A stretch of DNA of 64,000 nt, taken from NCBI RefSeq assembly GCF_042663225.1, contig NZ_JBHTAA010000005.1, positions 496,001 to 560,000 on the forward strand. The letters run 5' to 3'. A model generated the notes under the pieces. That model was not told where the DNA came from and did no database searches. It worked only from the letters and a program-made list of their open reading frames with translations. Shown piece by piece: positions 7,317-14,723 of this stretch. Origin of the DNA: Haloferax namakaokahaiae. Lineage in GTDB: Archaea; Halobacteriota; Halobacteria; Halobacteriales; Haloferacaceae. How positions within the stretch are numbered: the first letter of the stretch is position 1; the number at the start of each line of letters is the position of its first letter. The position numbers and the translations under genes were made by a program.

Positions 7317-8804
7317 CTATTCGAACCGGAACGTCGCGCCGTCGTCGCCGTCCTCTACTTCCACGCCGAGCGCGTCGAGGTCGTCGCGCAATGCGTCGGC
7401 CCGTTCGTAGTTGCCCGCCTCGCGCTCTTGCTCGCGCACGTCGAGGACGAGTTGCACGAGGTCGTTGGCGATGGTCACGTCGCCGCCCTCGCCACCGTCG
7501 CCGAAGGAGAGACCGAACACGTCGCCGCCGAGGTCTTCGAACAGGTCGATAGCCTCGTGGAGCGCGCGGTAGTCGTACTCGTCGGCGTCGGCGACGTGGC
7601 GGTTCACGGCGCTGGCGAGACCGAGCAGTTCGGCCATCGCCTCGCGGACGTTGAAGTCGTCGTTCATCGCGCGGGTGAAGTTCTCTCGGACCTCGTCGAG
7701 CGTCTCGCGGAGGTCCGGGGCTTCGACCTTCGTCCGGGCGTCGGGGCTATCGCAGGCCTCGACGGCCGCCTCGTAGGCGCGTTCGAGTCGCTCCCAGCGC
7801 TCTTCGGCTTCGGCGATGGTCTCCTCGGAGTAGGTCTGTTCCGACCCGTAGGCCGTCGAGAGGTAGAACGTCCGAACCACGTCGGGACCGAACTCCGAGA
7901 GCGCGTCCGCGACGTAGAAGAAGTTGCCGAGGCTGGAACTCATCTTGTCGCCGTCGGTCTGGAGGAGTCCGACGTGAAGCCAGTAGTTGGCGAACTGCTG
8001 TCCCGTCGCGGCCTCCGACTGCGCGATTTCGTTCTCGTGGTGCGGGAACACGAGGTCGCGGCCGCCGACGTGGATGTCGATGGTGTCGTCGAGGTGCGTC
8101 ATCGACATGGCCGAGCACTCGATGTGCCAGCCGGGTCGGCCCTCGCCCCACGGCGACTCCCACGTCTGGCCGCACGGGTCGGTGAGGGGTTCGAGGTCCG
8201 GGTTGCGGTGTTCGGCCGCGGTCTCTGGCGTGACCGGTCCGGCCTTCCAGAGCGCGAAGTCGGTCGGGTTGCGCTTTTCGGAACGCTCCGATTCTTCGCC
8301 CTGTGCCTCCAACTCCTCGACCTTCTGATTCGAGAGTTTGCCGTAGTCGTCGTACGTGGAGACGTCGAAGTAGACCGACCCGTTCGACTCGTAGGCGTGA
8401 CCGCGCTCGATGAGCGTCTCGATGAGGTCGATAATCTCGGGGATGTGTTCGGTGACGCGGGGATAGACCTCGGCGCGCTTGAGGTTGAGACCGCGCATGT
8501 CCCGAATCACGTCGCTCATGAAGTGCGTTGCGACCGAAGCTTCGTCCTCGCCGAGTTCGTCCTCGCCGATTCGGGCGGCGATTTTCTCGTTCACGTCGGT
8601 GAAATTCTCGACGTGGTGGACGGTGTAGCCCTCGTGTTCCAGCCATCGGTGCATGATGTCGGCGTGCATCCAGAGGCGGGCGTGACCGAGGTGGGCGTCG
8701 TCCGAGACCGTCAGTCCGCAGACGTAGAGCAACACGTCGTCGTCTCGTCGTGGCTCGAAGTCCTCGCGTTCTCCCGTCAGGGTGTTGGTCACGGACAGCG
8801 TCAT
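7317..8804 (-). CDS. cysS: Cysteinyl-tRNA synthetase
   Basis: Class I aminoacyl-tRNA synthetase that charges tRNA-Cys. The 495 residues have HIGH as HLGH (38-41) and KMSKS as KMSSS (287-291). Zinc ligands sit at Cys29, Cys230 in HIECSAMS, and the HHENE segment around 255-259. The C-terminal DALR-like helical anticodon region is followed by a DUF-like tail ending in DGATFRFE. Length is normal for archaeal CysS. The KMSSS variant keeps the essential Lys and Met. The acidic composition is typical of halophiles. Confidence 0.97.
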   Translation of the reverse strand: MTLSVTNTLTGEREDFEPRRDDDVLLYVCGLTVSDDAHLGHARLWMHADIMHRWLEHEGYTVHHVENFTDVNEKIAARIGEDELGEDEASVATHFMSDVIRDMRGLNLKRAEVYPRVTEHIPEIIDLIETLIERGHAYESNGSVYFDVSTYDDYGKLSNQKVEELEAQGEESERSEKRNPTDFALWKAGPVTPETAAEHRNPDLEPLTDPCGQTWESPWGEGRPGWHIECSAMSMTHLDDTIDIHVGGRDLVFPHHENEIAQSEAATGQQFANYWLHVGLLQTDGDKMSSSLGNFFYVADALSEFGPDVVRTFYLSTAYGSEQTYSEETIAEAEERWERLERAYEAAVEACDSPDARTKVEAPDLRETLDEVRENFTRAMNDDFNVREAMAELLGLASAVNRHVADADEYDYRALHEAIDLFEDLGGDVFGLSFGDGGEGGDVTIANDLVQLVLDVREQEREAGNYERADALRDDLDALGVEVEDGDDGATFRFE

Positions 8805-8975
8805 CGCCCGTTGCTACACTCGCCTCCATTTTCAACCCGTCGGAACGCAGCATCGAGAAACAGCCTGACGGCGCAGAGGTGACGGGTCGTCGCTTGGTTA
8901 CTCCGTCCAGTCCGGACGGTCCGCCTCGCCGCGACGAATCTTTTCGAGCGTCGAGTCGGGGCGTACTCACACCTC

Positions 8976-9470
8976 TCAGACGTACGTGACATCCACCGCA
9001 TCTTCGACGATTTGGAGCGCGGTCGCTCCCTGTCGGCGCGGGACGACGACGAGGAGCGCGTCGCCCGCGACACCCGCGGCATCGACGACGACCGACTCGG
9101 CGGCGAGCCGCGAGAGAACCACGCCGAGCAGTTTCGCATCGACCTCGCCCTCGGCGATAATCGCGGTCAGCGGCCCGCTGGGCGCGAGTTCGACCCCGGA
9201 GACCGAGAGCACGGCTTCGCCGTCCGGGTCGTCCACGTCTTCGCCGACGAGGCCGATGCCGCTTCGCATCGTGACCGTGGCGTCGTGACTCGCCGCTTCC
9301 AACTCGGGGAGGTCGGCGGCGAAGCGCCGAAGCGCCGCGGCGACGGTCTCCTCGTCGCCGATATCGAGATACGCGGCCGCGGCCGAGTAGTTGACCACGC
9401 CAGCGCGAAGCGCGGCCAAGAGGAACGGTCGTTTTCTGACGGCATCGCGGGCATCGGCGGCGAGAGACAT
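8976..9470 (-). CDS. Conserved haloarchaeal protein, unknown function
   Basis: A 164-residue soluble acidic protein starting MSLAADARDAVRKRPFLLAALRAG. The start was set at the ATG at 9470 because the open frame upstream has a basic, non-halophilic composition. The N-terminal 60 residues look like a small helical or helix-turn-helix module (NYSAAAAYLDIGDEETVAAALRRFAADL). The C-terminal half has alternating beta and alpha segments resembling an ACT-type regulatory fold, with SGPLTAIIAEGEVDAKLLGVVLSRL followed by LLVVVPRRQGATALQIVEDA. No catalytic motif is visible. It may be a ligand-sensing regulator, but this is inference. Confidence 0.75.
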   Translation of the reverse strand: MSLAADARDAVRKRPFLLAALRAGVVNYSAAAAYLDIGDEETVAAALRRFAADLPELEAASHDATVTMRSGIGLVGEDVDDPDGEAVLSVSGVELAPSGPLTAIIAEGEVDAKLLGVVLSRLAAESVVVDAAGVAGDALLVVVPRRQGATALQIVEDAVDVTYV

Positions 9471-9612
9471 GGTCGGGTGTTGTCGGCGAGCGAAATAATT
9501 CTCTCGTCGTCGCCGAAGTTCTCTCGTCGCCGCCGAAGCGACGGGTGAAAAACTGAACGAGGTACGAACGCGTTTTGGTTCGATGCTAAGATTCCTTTCC
9601 GAGATGCGAAGT

Positions 9613-9620
9613 CCATAAGG
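9613..9620 (+). promoter_or_regulatory. TATA box of cbiX
   Basis: CCATAAGG centred about 28 nt before the ATG at 9644, consistent with a leaderless transcript of the cbiX-DR2241 pair. Confidence 0.5.
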
Positions 9621-9643
9621 CGACTCCCTCACAACGCCCGGAC

Positions 9644-10516
9644 ATGCAAGCGCTGGTTATCGTGGCGCACGGGTCACATCTCAACCCGGATTCGAGCACG
9701 CCCACCTACGACCACGCCGACACGATTAGGGAAGTCGGCGCGTTCGAGGAGGTTCGAACCGGCTTCTGGAAGGAAGAACCGTCCATCGCCGAGGTGCTCC
9801 GGACCGTCGAGGCCGACGAGGTGTTCGTCGTCCCGCTCTTCATCAGCGAGGGTTACTTCACCGAGCAGGTCATCCCCCGCGAACTCAAACTCGACGGCTG
9901 GGACGTGGCCGACTGGGACTCCGACGGACTCTCCGCATCGCACGTCACGCTCCCGGCGACCGACGTGCCCGACAAGACGGTCCACTACTGCGGTCCCGTC
10001 GGAACCCACGAAGCGATGACCGACGTCATCGTCCGCCGCGCCGAGACGGTGACGGGCGACCCGAACGTCGGCGAGGGGTTCGGACTCGCCGTCGTCGGCC
10101 ACGGAACCGAGCGCAACGAGAACTCCGCGAAGGCAATCGAATACCACGCCGGCCGCATCGACGCGATGGACCGCTTCGACGAGGTGCGGGCGCTCTACAT
10201 GGACGAAGAACCCGAAGTGGACGACGTGACCGACTACTTCGACTCGGAGGATATCGTCGTCGTCCCGCTGTTTATCGCCGACGGCTTCCACACCCAAGAG
10301 GACATTCCGGAGGACATGGGGCTGACCGACGACTACCGGACGGGGTACGACGTACCGACGGAAGTCGAGGGCCACCGCATCTGGTACGCCGGCGCGGTCG
10401 GGACGGAGGGACTCATGGCCGACGTGGTGCTCGAACGCGCCGCGGAGGCAGGCGCCGACATCGGCGACGCGCTCGAAGTCGTCCGCGAACTGACCCGAAC
10501 CACGCAGGAGAACTAA
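9644..10516 (+). CDS. cbiX: Sirohydrochlorin chelatase, CbiX type (two-domain)
   Basis: Inserts cobalt (or iron) into sirohydrochlorin in cobamide or siroheme synthesis. The 290 residues hold two CbiX domains: the first starts LVIVAHGSHLNPDS (His9) and the second LAVVGHGTERNENS (about 150). Each is followed by the family's VVPLFIxxGxxT segment (FVVPLFISEGYFTE, VVVPLFIADGFHTQ). Short archaeal CbiX is a single domain of about 130 residues that dimerises; this is the fused long form. It is followed after 1 bp by a DR2241-family gene, so the two form an operon. Metal choice cannot be read from sequence; the btu genes nearby make cobalt attractive. Confidence 0.92.
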   Translation: MQALVIVAHGSHLNPDSSTPTYDHADTIREVGAFEEVRTGFWKEEPSIAEVLRTVEADEVFVVPLFISEGYFTEQVIPRELKLDGWDVADWDSDGLSASHVTLPATDVPDKTVHYCGPVGTHEAMTDVIVRRAETVTGDPNVGEGFGLAVVGHGTERNENSAKAIEYHAGRIDAMDRFDEVRALYMDEEPEVDDVTDYFDSEDIVVVPLFIADGFHTQEDIPEDMGLTDDYRTGYDVPTEVEGHRIWYAGAVGTEGLMADVVLERAAEAGADIGDALEVVRELTRTTQEN

Positions 10517-10517
10517 C

Positions 10518-11612
10518 GTGAGTCACCACATCGACGCGGTGGTCGAAGCCGCACACGACGGTATCGAACACGAACAGTTCGCAGTCGCCGCCGAGGGTGA
10601 GACGTACGAACTCGTCACGCCCGAGGCGACGTACGACTCGCTCACAGAGTCCGCGTTCCGCGAGGCACTCGAATCTCACGCCGACGAGTTCGCTCTCGAC
10701 TGGTACTTCTGGAGCGAGGTCGTCGGCGAACGAACCCCGCATCGTCGCGCCTTCTTGCAGTGGCTCGAAGGCGTCGGAGAACAGCCGCTGGCGGCGCGAT
10801 ACGAGGCCCTCGACGACGGCATCAGCCACGAGTGGGGGCAGCTTCGAATCTCGGTCGAACACGCGGGTCACGGCGAGCGCGTCTACGACGTTCGGCACGT
10901 CGCCGACGCCGACGCCGACCACGCGGCCGACGAACTCGACGCCTACCACGACCCGCTGGCGGCCCGGCAACTGGCGACGTACGACGAGAAGGGACGCTAT
11001 CGCCCGCTGAAGTCCGGTGCGAACCTCGCCGGTGGCTGGGTGTTCCCCGACCTCGACGCCCGCGACGTGGTCGAGACGGTCGAGACGTTCTACCCGGCGT
11101 CGGTGCCGAACTGGTACCGCGAGCGCGAGGGCGAACTCGACGTGGTCCACTGGGAGGACGCTATCGGCCGGCAGACGGGGATGTACGGCGTCGTCCAGAC
11201 GTGGAACCGCGGCGAGGGCCACGAGCACGTCGAGTGGGTCGCCGAAGCCACGTGTGACGACTCGCAGTGCGTCAAGCGGCGCGAGTGGCAGTACGACGAC
11301 GAGACGGACCTCGACGCGGACGGCGGCGACGGCGCGTTCCCGTGCCGAGAACCCTGTTCGGTCGTCATCGCCGCTTCGCGCAAGTGGACGCGACTCGAAG
11401 CCGAGGAGACACGGACCTACGAGTTCGACCTGACGCCGTCGGAGAAAGAGCAGGTCGAAGCCATCATCGACGCCGTCGCCGAGGGCCGAATCGACGAGAT
11501 ACGCGAAGCGGACATCTACGAGGGCGCGAATCGGTATCGGACGCGCTTTTTCCGGGCAAAGCGCTTCGACGAGGACGGAAACCTCTGCGGGGTTCCGACC
11601 GACGACGAATAG
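10518..11612 (+). CDS. DR2241 family protein (putative Fe-S protein)
   Basis: A 364-residue protein starting with GTG one base after the cbiX stop. It matches the DR2241 family, which is recurrently linked to cbiX chelatases. Four cysteines (ATCDDSQC and FPCREPC, about residues 243-282) fit the family's proposed 4Fe-4S site. The C-terminal region contains LTPSEKEQVEAIIDAVAEG and RYRTRFFRAKRF. The exact reaction is unknown; by association it may handle metal or redox steps of cobamide or siroheme synthesis. Confidence 0.85.
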   Translation: MSHHIDAVVEAAHDGIEHEQFAVAAEGETYELVTPEATYDSLTESAFREALESHADEFALDWYFWSEVVGERTPHRRAFLQWLEGVGEQPLAARYEALDDGISHEWGQLRISVEHAGHGERVYDVRHVADADADHAADELDAYHDPLAARQLATYDEKGRYRPLKSGANLAGGWVFPDLDARDVVETVETFYPASVPNWYREREGELDVVHWEDAIGRQTGMYGVVQTWNRGEGHEHVEWVAEATCDDSQCVKRREWQYDDETDLDADGGDGAFPCREPCSVVIAASRKWTRLEAEETRTYEFDLTPSEKEQVEAIIDAVAEGRIDEIREADIYEGANRYRTRFFRAKRFDEDGNLCGVPTDDE

Positions 11613-11673
11613 AACGCGCTCGCCTTTGCTTCGCTTCTCTCCGGTCCTCTCCTCCCCTCTCCTCTCTCTTCTT

Positions 11674-12255
11674 CTATCGAATAGCGAGGGCGAGTCCGGT
11701 GAGGACGCCGAGGACGACCACTCCCGCCCCGAGTGAGATTGCGAGGCTGTCGAAGGCGCTGGCGACGCCGGCGGCGAGCGCCAACGCGACGATGGCGAGG
11801 AGAACGAGCGGGAGGACGCCGGTGTCGATAGCCGACACGGCGGCCAGTGCGCGCTCGGAACCCGTCGGTTGGGGTTCGACGCCACCCGGCTGTGTGAGCG
11901 TGTCGTCGATATCGACGCCGGGTTTCGACCCCGGTCCGGGGGTGATTTCGACATTGACAGTAGCCGTCTCGGAACCGTAGCCGGAGACGATTTTCAACGT
12001 CCCGCTCACCGGTTCTTGGACGGGAGTCACGAATATCTCGACGGCTTTCTCTTCGTCACCTTCGATGTAGTGATTGCCGGTCGAGAGCGTCGCCACTTGC
12101 GAGAGTGCGTCGTCCAGATTGAGGTGGACGTGGACGGGTTGGCCGTGGTTCTTCAGCACCACGGCGAACGTGTCCGTCGTCGAAAACGAAGTCTCGACTG
12201 AGAGGTCGTGCGGGCGCTCCTCGTTCAGTTCGACGGTGAGCGGCTCGTTCGACAC
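11674..12255 (-). CDS. Haloarchaeal membrane-anchored beta-domain protein, unknown function
   Basis: A 193-residue protein. Residues 1-110 form a beta-rich domain (TFAVVLKNHGQPVHVHLNLDD, then VEIFVTPVQEPVSGTLKI) resembling Ig-like or DUF11-type extracellular folds but without a signal peptide. A Pro/Gly linker (PGPGSKPGVD) leads to two C-terminal membrane segments (about 140-190), so it is tail-anchored. Function is unrecognised. It lies just downstream, on the same strand, of the Trm112-like and purA genes, but the 41-bp gap does not prove an operon. Confidence 0.75.
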   Translation of the reverse strand: MSNEPLTVELNEERPHDLSVETSFSTTDTFAVVLKNHGQPVHVHLNLDDALSQVATLSTGNHYIEGDEEKAVEIFVTPVQEPVSGTLKIVSGYGSETATVNVEITPGPGSKPGVDIDDTLTQPGGVEPQPTGSERALAAVSAIDTGVLPLVLLAIVALALAAGVASAFDSLAISLGAGVVVLGVLTGLALAIR

Positions 12256-12296
12256 ACTTCGACGCTCGAAGTGAAAGTAGAAAAACGTTCAGGTGG

Positions 12297-12482
12297 TCAG
12301 GCGTCCCGCATGTCCGGGGGCAGGAGGTTCGGAATGCCGTCTTCGATGGGGTACACCTCACCCGTGACCGTCCCGATGAGTCGTCCTTCGACGATTTCGT
12401 CTCCGTCGCGCTCATCGACTTCGAGGGTCAACTCGCTCTTGTCGAGTGGGTCACAGAGGATGTCCATCAGGGATTCTTTCAT
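12297..12482 (-). CDS. Trm112-like methyltransferase-activator family protein
   Basis: A 61-residue protein starting MKESLMDILCDPLDKSELTL and ending in GEVYPIEDGIPNLLP. The PIxDGIPxLLP segment is the hallmark of Trm112/UPF0434 proteins, which bind and activate several rRNA, tRNA and protein methyltransferases. Only one cysteine of the usual zinc site remains (ILCDPLDK where a CPxC-like pair is expected), so it is probably a zinc-free form. Partner methyltransferases are not in the immediate neighbourhood. Confidence 0.85.
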   Translation of the reverse strand: MKESLMDILCDPLDKSELTLEVDERDGDEIVEGRLIGTVTGEVYPIEDGIPNLLPPDMRDA

Positions 12483-12561
12483 TGTCAGATTCGTAGGTAG
12501 GACGGGCTAAAAACGTACGGGTTCTGCCCGACGACCCGTCGTCGTCAGGAGAGTCAGCGGT

Positions 12562-13899
12562 TCAGTTATCGAACGGGTTTGCGAGTTCGACGGTCTGCTC
12601 GCGGTCCGGGCCGATGCCGACGGCGTAGACGGGCACGTCGAGTTCTTCGGTGAGGTAGTCGAGGTAGTCCTGTGCGTTGGCCGGGATGGCGTCGTAGCCC
12701 TCCGCGGCGACTTCGGACCAATCGACTTCCGGCCACGGTTCGAACTCCTTGAGGACGGGTTCGCACTCGGCCCAGCGCTCGGTCGTCGCGGGCAGCGTCA
12801 GGCGCTCTTCGCCGTCGAGTTCGTAGGCGTGGCCGACCTTGATTTCGTCCAGTCCGGCGAGCACGTCGAGGTGGTTGACGGCGATGCCGGTGAAGCCGCT
12901 CACGCGGGTTGCGTGGCGGAGCATCGGGATGTCGAGCCAACCGATGCGGCGCGGGCGACCGGTGACGGTGCCGAACTCGCCGCCCTTCTCGCGGATGAAG
13001 TCCGCGAGTTCCTCGTCTCGGTCGTCGCCCTTCAACTCGGTCGGCATCGGGCCTTCGCCGACGCGCGAGAGATAAGCTTTGACGATGCCGACGACTTCGC
13101 CGCGGCCGGTGACGGTCGGCCCGAGACCGGACCCGGTGGACGCGCCGCCAGCGGTCGGGTTGGAGGAGGTCACGTAGGGGTAGCTTCCGTGGTCGATGTC
13201 GATGAGCGTTCCCTGTGCGCCCTCGAACATCACGTTCTCGCCGGCCTCGTGGCGCTCGGCGAGGAAGTCGCCGCAGTTGACCGCCATGTCGTTCTCAGCG
13301 AGTCGGCGACCGAACTCGGAGTACTCTTCGACGAGCGCTTCGACGTCGCACTCCTCGCCCGCTTCGAGACCGTACACGTCTTCGATGAGAGCCTGCTTCT
13401 GCGGGACGACGTACTCCAGACGCTGTCGGAGCACGTCGGGGTCGAGCAGGTCGCCGATGCGAATGCCGCGGCGGCCGGCCTTGTCCTCGTAGGTGGGGCC
13501 GATGCCGCGTCCGGTCGTGCCGACGACGAGGTCGGAGTCGGAGTCGGCTTTCGCCTCCTCTTCGATGTTGTCGAGGCGTCGGTGGTACGGCATGATGACG
13601 TGAGCGCGCTTGGCGACGCGCACGTCGGGGTCGAGTCCGCGCTCGCGGAGGTCGTCTATCTCCGAGAAGAGCGTGCGCGGGTTGACCACACAGCCGTTAC
13701 CGAGGATGCCGATTTTGTCGCGGACGGCACCGCTCGGGACGAGCGATAGTTTGTACTCTTCTCCGCCCTCGACGACGGTGTGGCCGGCGTTGTCGCCGCC
13801 CTGATAACGGACGACGACGTCCGCATCGCCACCCCAAAGGTCAACGAGCGCGCCTTTGCCCTCGTCGCCCAGTTGTGAACCGACGATGGTAACAGTCAT
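12562..13899 (-). CDS. purA: Adenylosuccinate synthetase
   Basis: Converts IMP, GTP and aspartate to adenylosuccinate, the committed step to AMP. The 445 residues begin with the P-loop-like GSQLGDEGKGALVD (7-20, with the catalytic Asp and the GTP-binding GDEGKG). The second catalytic segment GGDNAGHTVV and the FEGAQGTLIDIDHGSYPYVTSS signature are clear. TGRPRRIGWLD and the C-terminal VYAVGIGPDREQTV complete the family pattern. It overlaps no neighbour, and a 234-bp intergenic region separates it from a divergent regulator gene. Confidence 0.97.
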   Translation of the reverse strand: MTVTIVGSQLGDEGKGALVDLWGGDADVVVRYQGGDNAGHTVVEGGEEYKLSLVPSGAVRDKIGILGNGCVVNPRTLFSEIDDLRERGLDPDVRVAKRAHVIMPYHRRLDNIEEEAKADSDSDLVVGTTGRGIGPTYEDKAGRRGIRIGDLLDPDVLRQRLEYVVPQKQALIEDVYGLEAGEECDVEALVEEYSEFGRRLAENDMAVNCGDFLAERHEAGENVMFEGAQGTLIDIDHGSYPYVTSSNPTAGGASTGSGLGPTVTGRGEVVGIVKAYLSRVGEGPMPTELKGDDRDEELADFIREKGGEFGTVTGRPRRIGWLDIPMLRHATRVSGFTGIAVNHLDVLAGLDEIKVGHAYELDGEERLTLPATTERWAECEPVLKEFEPWPEVDWSEVAAEGYDAIPANAQDYLDYLTEELDVPVYAVGIGPDREQTVELANPFDN

Positions 13900-14043
13900 A
13901 CGTCGGCCGTTCCCCGCGGCACACTAAACAGATTACGGTCCTCGGCGAAGAGTGGTACAAGTTCGTGCACACTTATGGACACACTATCGCCCGAATATGG
14001 GACAAACGCGCATCACCATGTCCGAAGATAACACAACGGTTAA

Positions 14044-14059
14044 TTACCACCTCTGGTAA
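14044..14059. promoter_or_regulatory. Inverted repeat upstream of winged-helix gene
   Basis: TTACCA-N4-TGGTAA, a perfect 6-bp-arm inverted repeat. It lies about 45 bp upstream of the TATA-like element of the regulator gene at 14134 and within the purA intergenic region. Position and symmetry suit a dimeric regulator binding site. No second copy was seen. Confidence 0.35.
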
Positions 14060-14100
14060 AGACGAGGTATCATCTTTTTCGCCACCCGAAGAGGGCAAGG

Positions 14101-14108
14101 CTTAAACT
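14101..14108 (+). promoter_or_regulatory. TATA box of winged-helix gene
   Basis: CTTAAACT centred 29-30 nt before the ATG at 14134, consistent with a leaderless or very short-leader transcript. Confidence 0.5.
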
Positions 14109-14133
14109 CTCCCAAGAAGAGTTAACAAATGGC

Positions 14134-14439
14134 ATGATAGACCGACTTGAGAAGGAAGTCGATATGTTGGAGCGCCACCTTCAGGTCCTGAAGATGGTCA
14201 TCGAGAGCGAACCGATTGGCATCGTGAAGATGTCCAACGAAACCGGTTACCCACACCACAAGGTTCGTTACTCGCTCCGTGTTCTCGAAGAAGAGAACCT
14301 TATCGAGCCCTCCAGCCAAGGTGCAATCACGACCGAGCGCACCCAAGAGTTCGTGGACGAACTCGACGGAAAGCTCGACGAGATTGTCTCCAAGCTCGAA
14401 TCGATGAAGATCGAAGAAGCAGCCGAAATCGAAAACTAA
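14134..14439 (+). CDS. Small winged-helix transcriptional regulator
   Basis: A 101-residue protein. Residues 1-25 form a coiled-coil-like helix (IDRLEKEVDMLERHLQVLKMV). Residues 25-70 are a winged helix in which IGIVKMSNETGYPHHKVRYSLRVLEEENLIEPS gives helix-turn-helix plus wing. The C-terminal 30 residues (FVDELDGKLDEIVSKLESM) are a second dimerisation helix. This coil-wHTH-coil form is common in haloarchaeal DNA-binding proteins. The charge pattern is less acidic than its neighbours, as expected for DNA binding. Targets are unknown; the upstream inverted repeat may be an autoregulatory site. Confidence 0.8.
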   Translation: MIDRLEKEVDMLERHLQVLKMVIESEPIGIVKMSNETGYPHHKVRYSLRVLEEENLIEPSSQGAITTERTQEFVDELDGKLDEIVSKLESMKIEEAAEIEN

Positions 14440-14723
14440 CTCCCAAAGACGCGGTCGTTCTATCCTGATTGTACGGGTGCCTTCGTTGACACAGATACGC
14501 AACTCACGTCGAGAAGGTCCGGTCAACGGGACGAACCGGGTTGTCGGGTCGATTCGACCGCCGAACGGTTGTCTCTCCCCGCAGCAGTAGCACGGGATTT
14601 CTCTTTTCTCCCGTGTGACCCAACCGTTCGCCGAGTGAAAACGACGTGCGCCGAGTCGTGACGGTGAGCGTCGTCACTCGCAGACGAGAGAAGACGAGAC
14701 GAATTCGAAAACGCCGCTCCGGC

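Noticed and set aside
7428..8882. Long plus-strand frame opposite cysS
   Set aside because: Shadow of cysS, which has intact HIGH and KMSSS-type motifs.
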